This document shows, one piece after another, positions 9,996 to 19,358 of a stretch of 64,000 bases of DNA (within the stretch, counting starts at the first letter, position 1; every line of letters begins with the position of its first letter). Source of the DNA: Streptomyces alboniger (GTDB taxonomy: Bacteria > Actinomycetota > Actinomycetes > Streptomycetales > Streptomycetaceae). The position numbers and the translations under genes were made by a program. The stretch lies in contig NZ_CP023695.1 in assembly GCF_008704395.1 (NCBI RefSeq), positions 4,712,001 to 4,776,000 of the forward strand, written 5' to 3'. The notes beneath the pieces are model-generated. The model did not search any database. It had not been told where the DNA came from and worked only from the letters and a program-made list of their open reading frames with translations.

Positions 9996-10013
9996 CATGA
10001 CCGTCATGACCGT
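9996..10013. repeat. Tandem CATGACCGT pair upstream of whiD
   Basis: CATGACCGT occurs twice in direct succession at 9996-10004 and 10005-10013, 42-59 bp upstream of the whiD start. The spacing suits a regulator half-site pair near the whiD promoter, but no named protein can be assigned from sequence alone. The rest of the 398-bp whiD-bldM gap (9955-10352) is unusually AT-rich for this genome at 10021-10130. Apart from this pair and the bldM promoter nothing else was recognised in it. Confidence 0.4.
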
Positions 10014-10192
10014 ACATCTACTGTCTAAGGAGATGAAAATATGACTCATTGCGAATCTAGCCATAGACACCGGCAAAAGGGAAGAAAAGGCGCTAAATGG
10101 GGCATAGCTTGTGATGAAACCTTGAGGGTGTGCCGCACGCTCTGCGCTGTGTCCGCGCCCTCACGTAGAGTGCCGAAGATGGCTGACTGCCC

Positions 10193-10220
10193 CGTAACTC
10201 TTTCGGGTGACCGTCGTTGA
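10193..10220 (+). promoter_or_regulatory. Sigma-BldN dependent bldM promoter
   Basis: CGTAAC at 10193-10198 and CGTTGA at 10215-10220 are separated by exactly 16 bp. This is a full match to the consensus known for the developmental ECF sigma factor BldN (CGTAAC-N16-CGTTGA), whose classic target is bldM. The predicted start is about 125 bp ahead of the bldM ATG, leaving a long untranslated leader. Confidence 0.88.
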
Positions 10221-10352
10221 GAGTGCGAGGCGGTTGAAAGAACAAGCGCTCGGGCAGGTGTCCGAGAGCGTCAACCGCACAGGTGACGAATATGTACCAG
10301 CCTGGAGGCTCAAGGTGACGCGCAGCAGCTGTGAGAGCCGCGGAGGACAGTC

Positions 10353-10964
10353 ATGACATCCGTCCTCGTCTGCGACGACTCCCCGCTTGCCCGAGAGGCG
10401 CTCCGCCGCGCGGTCGCGACCGTGCCCGGTGTCGAGCGTGTGACGACGGCGGCCAACGGCGAGGAAGTCCTCCGCCGCTGGGGTGCCGACCGCTCGGACC
10501 TGATTCTGATGGACGTACGCATGCCCGGTCTGGGCGGCGTCGAGACCGTCCGGCGGCTGCTGTCCGCCGACCCCGGTGCGCGCATCATCATGCTCACCGT
10601 CGCCGAGGACCTGGACGGGGTCGCGCTCGCGGTCGCCGCCGGTGCCCGCGGCTATCTGCACAAGGACGCCTCGCGCGCCGAACTGCGCGCGACGGTCACG
10701 CAGGCGCTCGCCGACCCGACGTGGCGGCTCGCCCCGCGCAGACTGCGCTCGGCCGAGATGGGCGCCGCGCCCACGCTCACCGCGCGTGAGATCCAGGTCC
10801 TAGAGGGCATGAGTCACGGCCGTTCGAACGCGGAGATCGGGCGCGAGCTCTTCCTCTCCGAGGACACGGTGAAGACGCACGCCAGGCGGCTCTTCAAGAA
10901 GCTCGGCGCCTCGGACCGGGCGCACGCGGTGGCGCTCGGCTTCCGCTGGGGTCTGGTCCGCTGA
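10353..10964 (+). CDS. bldM: Developmental response regulator BldM
   Basis: The 203-residue product has an N-terminal receiver domain (VCDDSPLAREALRRAV, Asp54 in LILMDVRMPG) and a C-terminal LuxR/FixJ helix-turn-helix (LTAREIQVLEGMSHGRSNAE and on). BldM is an orphan regulator required for aerial hyphae and sporulation. It acts as a homodimer or as a heterodimer with WhiI, without needing phosphorylation. Divergence from whiD, the BldN-type promoter and the exact 203-residue length support the name. It sits in the whiD-bldM-sigma-guaB order conserved in Streptomyces. Confidence 0.96.
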   Translation: MTSVLVCDDSPLAREALRRAVATVPGVERVTTAANGEEVLRRWGADRSDLILMDVRMPGLGGVETVRRLLSADPGARIIMLTVAEDLDGVALAVAAGARGYLHKDASRAELRATVTQALADPTWRLAPRRLRSAEMGAAPTLTAREIQVLEGMSHGRSNAEIGRELFLSEDTVKTHARRLFKKLGASDRAHAVALGFRWGLVR

Positions 10965-10990
10965 GTGTGCCGCAGCGGGGGCCCGGCCCT

Positions 10991-11016
10991 CCCCGCCCGC
11001 CATGCGGTGGGCGGGG
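10991..11016 (+). terminator. Hairpin after bldM
   Basis: CCCCGCCCGCC (10991-11001) pairs with GGTGGGCGGGG (11006-11016) over an ATGC loop, with one G-U pair. There is no T-run, which is common for terminators in this GC range. It lies 27 bp after the bldM stop. Confidence 0.55.
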
Positions 11017-11230
11017 TGACCGACGCCCGCCGCACCCCTCCTCGGGAGCGGTTGCTGTCGCTTCGCGGCCGATGCCGCATCCTTGAGGTGTGGAGTTCCT
11101 CGGGGACGAGTCGATCGAGCGGGAGGGGAGGGCGCAGGAGATGAGTTCCGGCGCACCTGCTCATAACGCTTCAGTGCACAACTACGGACGCGGTGCCACA
11201 GATCAGTCGGCGTCAAGGCACCATGGACCG

Positions 11231-11806
11231 ATGCGCGATGACAAGACGACGGTGATCGGTGCCCTCGTCCTTCGCGCCGTAGAGGGCGACCAGCAGGCCA
11301 CGCACGACCTGCTCGCACACGTGCACCCCCTCGCGCTGCGCTACTGCCGCGCCCGGCTGTCCCGACTTCCGGGTGACGCCCGCCACTTCGTGGAGGACCT
11401 GGCGCAGGAAGTCTGCGTCGCCGTCCTGCTCGCCCTGCCGCGCTACAAGGACACGGGGCGCCCCTTCGAGGCGTTCGTCTTCGCGATCGCCGCGCACAAG
11501 GTGGCCGACCTCCAGCGCGCGGCGATGCGCCGCCCCGGCTCCACCGCCGTGCCCTCCGACGAGATGCCCGAGCGGCCCGACGACTCGCTCGGCCCCGAGG
11601 AGCGCGCCCTGCTCAGCAGCGACGCGGAGTGGGCCAAGAAGCTCCTCGCCAACCTCCCGGACAACCAGCGCGAGCTGCTGCTGCTCAGGATCGCCGTCGG
11701 TCTCACGGCCGAGGAGACGGGCCAGATGCTGGGGATGTCCCCGGGGGCGGTGCGGGTGGCCCAGCACCGGGCGCTGAGCCGTCTGCGGGCACTCGCCGAG
11801 CAGTAA
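11231..11806 (+). CDS. shbA: ECF sigma factor, SigD/ShbA type
   Basis: The 191-residue product has region 2 with [20 protein letters not shown] and [18 protein letters not shown], and region 4 with [20 protein letters not shown] as its helix-turn-helix. ATG 11231 ([10 protein letters not shown]) is chosen because it begins at the conserved family start; the frame extends further upstream without homology. The position between bldM and guaB matches SigD of S. coelicolor, which I take to correspond to ShbA, the sigma factor that drives transcription of the principal sigma gene hrdB. Mycobacteria keep a similar whiB3-sigD-guaB2-guaB3 block. The sigma identity is firm; the ShbA role is from family knowledge. 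Confidence 0.88.
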   Translation: MRDDKTTVIGALVLRAVEGDQQATHDLLAHVHPLALRYCRARLSRLPGDARHFVEDLAQEVCVAVLLALPRYKDTGRPFEAFVFAIAAHKVADLQRAAMRRPGSTAVPSDEMPERPDDSLGPEERALLSSDAEWAKKLLANLPDNQRELLLLRIAVGLTAEETGQMLGMSPGAVRVAQHRALSRLRALAEQ

Positions 11807-11848
11807 CCGCAGGCGAAGACAGAGCGGTAACCGCAGGCGAAGACAGAG
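11803..11848 (+). repeat. Tandem duplication at the 3' end of the sigma gene
   Basis: The 22-bp unit beginning GTAACCGCAGGCGAAG occurs at 11803-11824 and again at 11827-11848, a period of 24 bp. The first copy includes the sigma-gene stop codon (TAA at 11804-11806) and the second repeats it in frame. This is a short slippage-type duplication in the 151-bp gap before guaB. That gap also holds the GTACG/CGTAC inverted pair near 11850 and probably the guaB promoter. Confidence 0.85.
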
Positions 11849-11915
11849 ACGTACGAACGTACAAAGCTTGCCGATGATCTTGATCGTGGAATGAGACACC
11901 CTTCGTTCCCGTTAG

Positions 11916-13475
<1,560 letters not shown>

Positions 13476-13502
13476 CTTCAGCGGTACCACACGGCCTTCC
13501 GG

Positions 13503-13549
13503 CTCCACGCGCGCGTGGAGGGGCGGTCCCGGCTCACCGGGGCCGCCCC
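13503..13549 (+). terminator. guaB terminator (two alternative hairpins)
   Basis: An 18-bp perfect palindrome CTCCACGCGCGCGTGGAG at 13503-13520 abuts a second stem that pairs 13520-13532 with 13537-13549 (13 bp, one G-U) over a four-base CTCA loop. TTCC follows. The two stems share base 13520. Confidence 0.75.
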
Positions 13550-13605
13550 TTCCGTGTGTGTCGGGGATACTGGACAGGCAGACCAAGAGGGAAAGGCCCC
13601 ACAAC

Positions 13606-14730
13606 GTGACTGAGATCGAGATCGGGCGCGGCAAGCGCGGCCGCCGCGCGTACGCCTTCGACGACATCGCCGTCGTACCGAGCCGGCGCACCCGCGACCC
13701 GAAGGAGGTCTCGATCGCGTGGCAGATCGACGCCTACCGCTTCGAGCTGCCCTTCCTGGCGGCCCCCATGGACTCGGTCGTCTCGCCGCAGACGGCCATC
13801 CGCATCGGTGAACTGGGCGGCCTCGGCGTCCTGAACCTCGAAGGACTCTGGACGCGGTATGAGGACCCGCAGCCGCTGCTCGACGAGATCGCCGAGCTGG
13901 ACTCGGAGACCGCGACCCGGCGCCTCCAGGAGATCTACGCGGCCCCGATCAAGGCCGACCTGATCGGGCAGCGCATCAAGGAGGTGCGCGACGCGGGCGT
14001 CGTCACGGCCGCCGCGCTCTCCCCGCAGCGCACCGCCGAGTTCTCCAAGGCCGTCGTGGACGCCGGGGTGGACATCTTCGTGATCCGCGGCACCACCGTC
14101 TCCGCCGAGCACGTCTCCGGCGCCGCCGAGCCGCTGAACCTGAAGCAGTTCATCTACGAGCTGGATGTGCCGGTCATCGTGGGCGGCTGCGCCACCTACA
14201 CCGCCGCCCTGCACCTGATGCGCACGGGCGCCGCGGGCGTCCTGGTCGGCTTCGGCGGCGGCGCCGCGCACACCACGCGCAATGTCCTGGGCATCCAGGT
14301 GCCGATGGCCACGGCCGTCGCCGATGTCGCGGCCGCCCGCCGTGACTACATGGACGAGTCCGGTGGCCGTTACGTGCACGTCATCGCCGACGGCGGCGTG
14401 GGCTGGTCCGGTGACCTGCCCAAGGCCATCGCGTGCGGCGCCGACGCCGTGATGGTGGGCTCCCCTCTGGCGCGCGCCACGGACGCGCCCGGCAAGGGCC
14501 ACCACTGGGGCATGGAGGCCGTCCACGAGGACGTGCCGCGCGGCAAGAAGGTCCACCTGGGCACGGTCGGCACGACCGAGGAGATCCTCGCCGGTCCCTC
14601 GCACATCCCGGACGGCTCGATGAACTTCTTCGGGGCGCTGCGCCGCGCGATGGCTACGACGGGCTACAGCGAGCTGAAGGAGTTCCAGCGCGTCGAGGTG
14701 ACGGTCGCGGACTCGCAGCACAAGCGCTGA
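13606..14730 (+). CDS. guaB3: GuaB3 family IMP dehydrogenase-like protein
   Basis: The 374-residue product starts at GTG 13606 (TEIEIGRGKRGRRAYAFDD), where the family begins. It is an IMPDH/GMP reductase-type TIM barrel without CBS domains. The segment VPVIVGGCATYTAALHLM precedes the loop that carries the catalytic Cys in IMP dehydrogenase. Here the loop reads GFGGGAAHTTRNVLG, with His222 in place of Cys. The C-terminal LRRAMATTGYSELKEFQ motif is conserved. GuaB3 proteins follow guaB in most actinobacteria. Activity has been shown for cyanobacterial members, but the actinobacterial role is unsettled. It is probably cotranscribed with guaB only by read-through of the hairpins between them. Confidence 0.93.
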   Translation: MTEIEIGRGKRGRRAYAFDDIAVVPSRRTRDPKEVSIAWQIDAYRFELPFLAAPMDSVVSPQTAIRIGELGGLGVLNLEGLWTRYEDPQPLLDEIAELDSETATRRLQEIYAAPIKADLIGQRIKEVRDAGVVTAAALSPQRTAEFSKAVVDAGVDIFVIRGTTVSAEHVSGAAEPLNLKQFIYELDVPVIVGGCATYTAALHLMRTGAAGVLVGFGGGAAHTTRNVLGIQVPMATAVADVAAARRDYMDESGGRYVHVIADGGVGWSGDLPKAIACGADAVMVGSPLARATDAPGKGHHWGMEAVHEDVPRGKKVHLGTVGTTEEILAGPSHIPDGSMNFFGALRRAMATTGYSELKEFQRVEVTVADSQHKR

Positions 14731-14765
14731 GCATCTGAGGGTCCGGTTTCTGGACGCTGCTCTAC

Positions 14766-14801
14766 GGAAGGGCCCCGGTACGTGCGTACCGGGGCCCTTC
14801 C
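14766..14801. terminator. Strong bidirectional terminator between guaB3 and the convergent gene
   Basis: A perfect 17-bp inverted repeat: 14766-14782 (GGAAGGGCCCCGGTACG) pairs with 14785-14801. It sits between two convergent stop codons and can serve both strands. Confidence 0.85.
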
Positions 14802-14807
14802 GCGTGC

Positions 14808-16061
14808 TCAGAGGCGGTGAGCGGCGCCCGCCGGGGTCGCGCCCCTGGTGTCCAGCAGGAGCTGGGCCTTCACGGCCAGGCCTTGCAGGTCGTACGTGCG
14901 GTGGTGCTGGAGCAGGATCGTGAGGTCGGCGTCGGCCGCCGCCTCGTAGAGGGAGTCCGCGCGCGGGACGGGCCGGCCGAGGATGCTCCAGTTGGAGACG
15001 TAGGGGTCGTGGTAGCTGACGGCCGCGCCCAGCTCCATGAGGCGGGTCGCCACCTCCTGGGCGGGTGCGCCCTGCTGGTCGGCCAGGTCGGGTTTGTAGG
15101 TGACGCCGAGGAGCAGGACGCGGGCGCCACGGACGGACTTGCCGTGTTCGTTGAGCAGGGTCGCCGAGCGCTGGATGACGTACTGGGGCATGCGGTCGTT
15201 GACCTGCTGGGCCAGTTCGACCATGCGCAGGGGGCGGGCCCCGCGGGACGGGTTCGGGATGTCCAGGGGGACGCCGTGGCCACCGACGCCGGGGCCGGGC
15301 CGGAAGGCCTGGAAGCCGAAGGGCTTGGTCTCCGCGCAACGGATGACGTCCCACAGGTCGATGCCGAGGTCGTGGCAGAGCACTGCCATCTCGTTGACCA
15401 GCGCCATGTTCACGTGCCGGTAGTTGGTCTCCAGGAGGTGCACGGTCTCGGCCTCGCGGGGGCCTCGGGCGCGGACGACCTTGTCGGTGAGGCGGCCGTA
15501 GAAGGTGGCGGCGGATTCGGTGCAGGCCGGGGTGAGGCCGCCGATGACCTTCGGGGTGCCGGCGTAGCCGTGCGAGCGGTTGCCGGGGTCGAGGCGGCCC
15601 GGGGAGTAGGCGAGGTGGAAGTCGCGGCCCGCGCGCAGGCCCGAGCCCGATTCGAGGATCGGACGGACGAATTCCTCGGTGGACCCCGGGTACGCGGGGG
15701 ATTCGAGGATCACGGTGGTGTGCGGGCGCAGGCGCGCGGCCAGGGCCCGGGCGGCCTCGGCCACCTGGCTCAGGTCGAGCGAGCGGTCGGCGGCGGGCGG
15801 AGTGGGGGCGCAGATGACGGCGGTGCGGACCCTGCCGAGTTCGGCCGGGTCGGTGGTCGGCCGGAAGCCCCCCGAGAGCATCCGGCGTACGTCGGCGGCG
15901 GTGAGGGTTCCCTCGGCGCCGTCGCAGGGCAGGCGGCCGCCTGCCAGGTCGGTGGCGCGGACAGGGTCGTAGCCGATAGTGGCGATGGAGCGGGCGACGG
16001 CGGCCTGCGCGAGGGGCAGGCCGAGGTGGCCGAGACCGATGACTGCGAGATCTGCGGGCAT
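14808..16061 (-). CDS. Nucleotide-sugar dehydrogenase-like protein with altered active site
   Basis: The 417-residue product (ATG 16061) has all three domains of the UDP-glucose/UDP-ManNAc dehydrogenase family: Rossmann start (LAVIGLGHLGLPLA, 5-18), central helical domain (ETNYRHVNMALVNEMAVLC) and the C-terminal domain (GARVLLLGVTYKPDLAD). Key catalytic positions differ. The site normally GGHCxPxDP reads GGHGVPLDIP, with Gly263 for the Cys nucleophile. The Lys normally before the ExN motif is His208. The usual D-x-R-E-S-P reads ADQQGAP at 327-333. It may bind a nucleotide sugar without oxidising it, or catalyse something else. No glycan genes sit beside it. It is divergent from glpD. Confidence 0.82.
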   Translation of the reverse strand: MPADLAVIGLGHLGLPLAQAAVARSIATIGYDPVRATDLAGGRLPCDGAEGTLTAADVRRMLSGGFRPTTDPAELGRVRTAVICAPTPPAADRSLDLSQVAEAARALAARLRPHTTVILESPAYPGSTEEFVRPILESGSGLRAGRDFHLAYSPGRLDPGNRSHGYAGTPKVIGGLTPACTESAATFYGRLTDKVVRARGPREAETVHLLETNYRHVNMALVNEMAVLCHDLGIDLWDVIRCAETKPFGFQAFRPGPGVGGHGVPLDIPNPSRGARPLRMVELAQQVNDRMPQYVIQRSATLLNEHGKSVRGARVLLLGVTYKPDLADQQGAPAQEVATRLMELGAAVSYHDPYVSNWSILGRPVPRADSLYEAAADADLTILLQHHRTYDLQGLAVKAQLLLDTRGATPAGAAHRL

Positions 16062-16288
16062 GGCGGTGGGCCGTCCTCCCAATAGCCGGAGCGGGACGAG
16101 CGCGCAAGCCCTGTGGACAAGGCGGACCAGCGCAATGTCAGACTAGGAGTAAATATGACCGATTTGCGGTATTGCCTCGTGCCGAAGTCCGGAGTGTTGT
16201 CCACAGGCTGCGGGTGAGATCGGCGGGCGGGGACGAAATCTGGGCATGATGTGAGTCCGACCACACCCGATCACAGCGGGAGGCAGCG

Positions 16289-17998
16289 GTGAGGACAGCG
16301 ACACTGGGGCCGGCCGAGCGTGCCGAGTCACTTGCGGGAATGGCCGACCGGGAGCTGGACATCCTGGTCGTGGGCGCGGGGGTGGTCGGCGCGGGGACGG
16401 CTCTCGACGCGGTCACACGCGGTCTGTCCACCGGCCTGGTCGAGGCCCGGGACTGGGCGTCGGGCACCTCCAGCCGTTCGAGCAAGCTGATCCACGGCGG
16501 ACTGCGCTATCTGGAGATGCTCGACTTCGCGCTCGTGCGGGAGGCGCTGAAGGAGCGCGGCCTGCTCCTGGAGCGGCTCGCCCCGCATCTGGTGAAACCC
16601 GTGCCGTTCCTCTACCCCTTGCAGCACAAGGGCTGGGAGAGGTTGTACGCCGGATCGGGCGTCGCGCTCTACGACGCCATGTCGATGTCGCGCGGGCACG
16701 GCCGCGGCCTGCCCATGCACCGCCATCTGACGCGCCGCCACGCCCTGCGCGTCGCCCCGTGCCTGAAGAAGGAAGCACTGGTCGGCGCGATGCAGTACTA
16801 CGACGCGCAGATGGACGACGCCCGCTATGTGGCCACCCTGGTGCGCACCGCGGCGGCGTACGGCGCGAAGGTCGCCAACCGCGCGCGCGTCACCGGCTTC
16901 CTGCGCGAGGGCGAGCGCGTGGTCGGCGCCCGGGTGCAGGACGTGGAGGGCGGCGGGGAGTACGAGATCCGCGCCAAGCAGGTGGTGAACGCCACGGGCG
17001 TGTGGACGGACGACACGCAGGCGATGGTCGGCGAGCGCGGGCAGTTCCACGTCAGGGCGTCCAAGGGCATCCACCTGGTCGTGCCCAAGGACCGGATCAA
17101 CTCCACGACCGGGCTGATCCTGCGGACCGAGAAGAGCGTCCTCTTCGTCATCCCCTGGGGACGGCACTGGATCGTGGGCACGACCGACACGGACTGGGAC
17201 CTCGACAAGGCCCACCCGGCCGCGTCCAGCGCCGACATCGACTACCTCCTGGAGCATGTGAACTCGGTCCTGGCGGTGCCCCTCTCCCGAGACGACGTCC
17301 AGGGGGTCTACGCCGGCCTGCGCCCGCTGCTCGCCGGGGAGTCGGACGCCACGAGCAAGCTGTCCAGGGAGCACACGGTCGCGCATCCGGCGCCCGGCCT
17401 CGTGGTCGTCGCGGGCGGCAAGTACACGACGTACCGCGTCATGGCCAAGGACGCCGTCGACGAGGCGGTGCACGCGCTGGACCAGCGGGTCGCCGAGTGT
17501 GTCACGGAGGACATCCCGCTGGTCGGCGCCGAGGGGTACAGGGCGCTGTGGAACGCCAGGGCGAGGACCGCCGCGCGGACGGGCCTCCATGTGGTGCGCG
17601 TGGAGCATTTGTTGAACCGGTACGGCGCGCTGGCCGAGGAGGTGCTCGAACTGATCACCGCGGACCCGACCCTCGGCGAGCCGCTGCCGGGCGCCGACGA
17701 CTATCTGCGCGCCGAGATCGTCTACGCCGCGTCGCACGAGGGCGCCCGGCACCTCGACGACGTACTGACGCGGCGCACCCGCATCTCGATCGAGACGTTC
17801 GACCGTGGCACGCGCAGCGCCCGGGAGTGCGCCGAGCTGATGGCGCCCGTCCTCGGCTGGGACAAGGACCAGATCGAGCGGGAGGTGCAGCACTACGAGA
17901 AGCGGGTGGAGGCCGAGCGGGAGTCGCAGCGGCAGCCGGACGACCTGACGGCGGACGCGGCGCGGCTGGGCGCACCGGACATCGTGCCGCTCGCCTAG
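16289..17998 (+). CDS. glpD: Glycerol-3-phosphate dehydrogenase (FAD, aerobic type)
   Basis: The 569-residue product has the N-terminal FAD motif VVGAGVVGAGTALDAVTRG and the family segment TSSRSSKLIHGGLRYLE. The substrate domain includes FVIPWGRHWIVGTTDTDW and the motif VVAGGKYTTYRVMAKDA. The C-terminal helical domain holds SHEGARHLDDVLTRRTRIS. It oxidises glycerol-3-phosphate to dihydroxyacetone phosphate and passes electrons to the quinone pool. GTG 16289 is the family start. Its stop overlaps the stop of the convergent serine hydrolase by three bases (sharing 17996-17997), with no terminator between. The 227-bp gap upstream (16062-16288) must hold both divergent promoters; no known operator was recognised there. 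Confidence 0.96.
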   Translation: MRTATLGPAERAESLAGMADRELDILVVGAGVVGAGTALDAVTRGLSTGLVEARDWASGTSSRSSKLIHGGLRYLEMLDFALVREALKERGLLLERLAPHLVKPVPFLYPLQHKGWERLYAGSGVALYDAMSMSRGHGRGLPMHRHLTRRHALRVAPCLKKEALVGAMQYYDAQMDDARYVATLVRTAAAYGAKVANRARVTGFLREGERVVGARVQDVEGGGEYEIRAKQVVNATGVWTDDTQAMVGERGQFHVRASKGIHLVVPKDRINSTTGLILRTEKSVLFVIPWGRHWIVGTTDTDWDLDKAHPAASSADIDYLLEHVNSVLAVPLSRDDVQGVYAGLRPLLAGESDATSKLSREHTVAHPAPGLVVVAGGKYTTYRVMAKDAVDEAVHALDQRVAECVTEDIPLVGAEGYRALWNARARTAARTGLHVVRVEHLLNRYGALAEEVLELITADPTLGEPLPGADDYLRAEIVYAASHEGARHLDDVLTRRTRISIETFDRGTRSARECAELMAPVLGWDKDQIEREVQHYEKRVEAERESQRQPDDLTADAARLGAPDIVPLA

Positions 17999-19224
17999 CG
18001 TGACGGCCGCTCCGAGGCGCGGGGGCAGAACTCGGCCGCGAGGAGGGCCGTTTCCAGCCCGGGGTCGGCCAGCTTGTCCGTGTTGACCCGGAAAGTGAGG
18101 ACGCGTCGGCCGTCACGGGTGGCGGCGGTGCGGACATAACTCCCGGCGATGTGGCCGTTGTGGCCCCACACCGTGGTGCCGCAGGGGAGTTTGTGCGGGT
18201 ACAGACCCATGCCGTAGCGACCGTGTGCGGTGCGGGTGTTGAGCATCTCGCGCAGGAAGGGGGCGGGGAGGAGTCGGCCGGTGAGCAGGGAGGCGTAGAA
18301 GCGGTTCAGGTCCGCGAGGGTGGAGATCACTTCGCCCGCGGCGCCCGCGACGCGGGGGTCGAGCCGGGTGACGTCCTCACCGTGGCTCGTGTACGCGCGA
18401 CCGTGGGGAGAGGGGAGCGTGGTGCGAGCGCCGGGGAACGAGGTACCGGTGAGACGGAGGGGACCGAGGACACGGCGCTCGGCCTCGGTGGCGTAGGTGT
18501 GGCCGGTGACCCGCTCGATCACCATGCCGAGCAGGACGTAGTTCGTATTGGAGTACGCCCAGCGGCCCTTGGGGGAGGCGGGGCGGGCCAGGGCGGTGCG
18601 GACCGCCTGGGCGGGAGTGACGGGGGTGGTGCCTTGGGTGACGGCGGTGAAGTCGGCGAGGCCGCTGGTGTGGGTGAGCAGAGCGCGCAGGGTGAGGCGC
18701 CGGCCGTCGGCGCCGGGGCCGCGTACGAGCCCGGGGAGGTGGCACTCCACGGGGTCGGACAGCGACAGCCGGTGCTCGGCGGCGAGTTGGAGGACGACCG
18801 TCGCGATGAACGTCTTGGTGATGCTGCCCACCCGGAAGTGGTCGGCGCGGGTGGGGGCGGGGCCGGTGCGGGCGGCGTGGGCGAAGTGAACGCGTGGCCG
18901 TGTGACCGGCTTCGGGACCGCTGTCGTCGCCCGGGGTGGTTTCGGCCGCGGCGTATCGGCAACGGGCGTGGTGGGGCGTGCGCGCCTTGCCCGGTGGGGC
19001 TGTTGTGGATCCGCGGGGGTCCGCTGGCCGCGCGGTCCTGCGGTGCTCGGGAGCGGTGCGGTCAGTTCGCGGGTCAGGAGGGCCGCGGCCGGGGCCTTGC
19101 CTCGACCGATGAGCAGCGGAAGAGTGGCGTCCGTGGTCGTCGTCGTGGGTTGCGGCGGGCCTGCCGTCAGGCTGACGAGGGTCGCCGCCAGGACGATGGC
19201 CGCCAGTGAGCGCGGTGTCGGCAT
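17995..19224 (-). CDS. Serine hydrolase, class C beta-lactamase / DD-peptidase fold
   Basis: The 409-residue product begins with a signal peptide (SLAAIVLAATLVSLTAG). Catalytic motifs are SITK at 134-137 (Ser134, Lys137), YSN at 224-226 and HNG at 355-357, in the order of D-alanyl-D-alanine carboxypeptidases of the S12 family. Residues about 60-115, just before the catalytic domain, are a long Pro/Arg/Thr-rich basic stretch where relatives usually have folded strands of the domain. This may be a linker, or a region that shifted frame and returned. It probably acts on cell-wall peptides outside the membrane. It is convergent with glpD and divergent from the first kinase gene. Confidence 0.85.
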   Translation of the reverse strand: MPTPRSLAAIVLAATLVSLTAGPPQPTTTTTDATLPLLIGRGKAPAAALLTRELTAPLPSTAGPRGQRTPADPQQPHRARRARPTTPVADTPRPKPPRATTAVPKPVTRPRVHFAHAARTGPAPTRADHFRVGSITKTFIATVVLQLAAEHRLSLSDPVECHLPGLVRGPGADGRRLTLRALLTHTSGLADFTAVTQGTTPVTPAQAVRTALARPASPKGRWAYSNTNYVLLGMVIERVTGHTYATEAERRVLGPLRLTGTSFPGARTTLPSPHGRAYTSHGEDVTRLDPRVAGAAGEVISTLADLNRFYASLLTGRLLPAPFLREMLNTRTAHGRYGMGLYPHKLPCGTTVWGHNGHIAGSYVRTAATRDGRRVLTFRVNTDKLADPGLETALLAAEFCPRASERPSR

Positions 19225-19358
19225 GGCGCTCCCTCCTTGTGCGCGGTCCATCATGCGGGACGGTGGACCCTGGGCGTCGGCCGGTCCTCGGGTAGGGGAC
19301 AATGAAGGCTCTGTCAGGGCGGGTTGCGCGGTAGCAGCGGTAGCAGCAGAGGGGACGC

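Noticed and set aside
15480..15502. TTGTCGGTG word inside the dehydrogenase-like gene
   Set aside because: It is within coding sequence and the -10 position reads GTAGAA, not TAnnnT.
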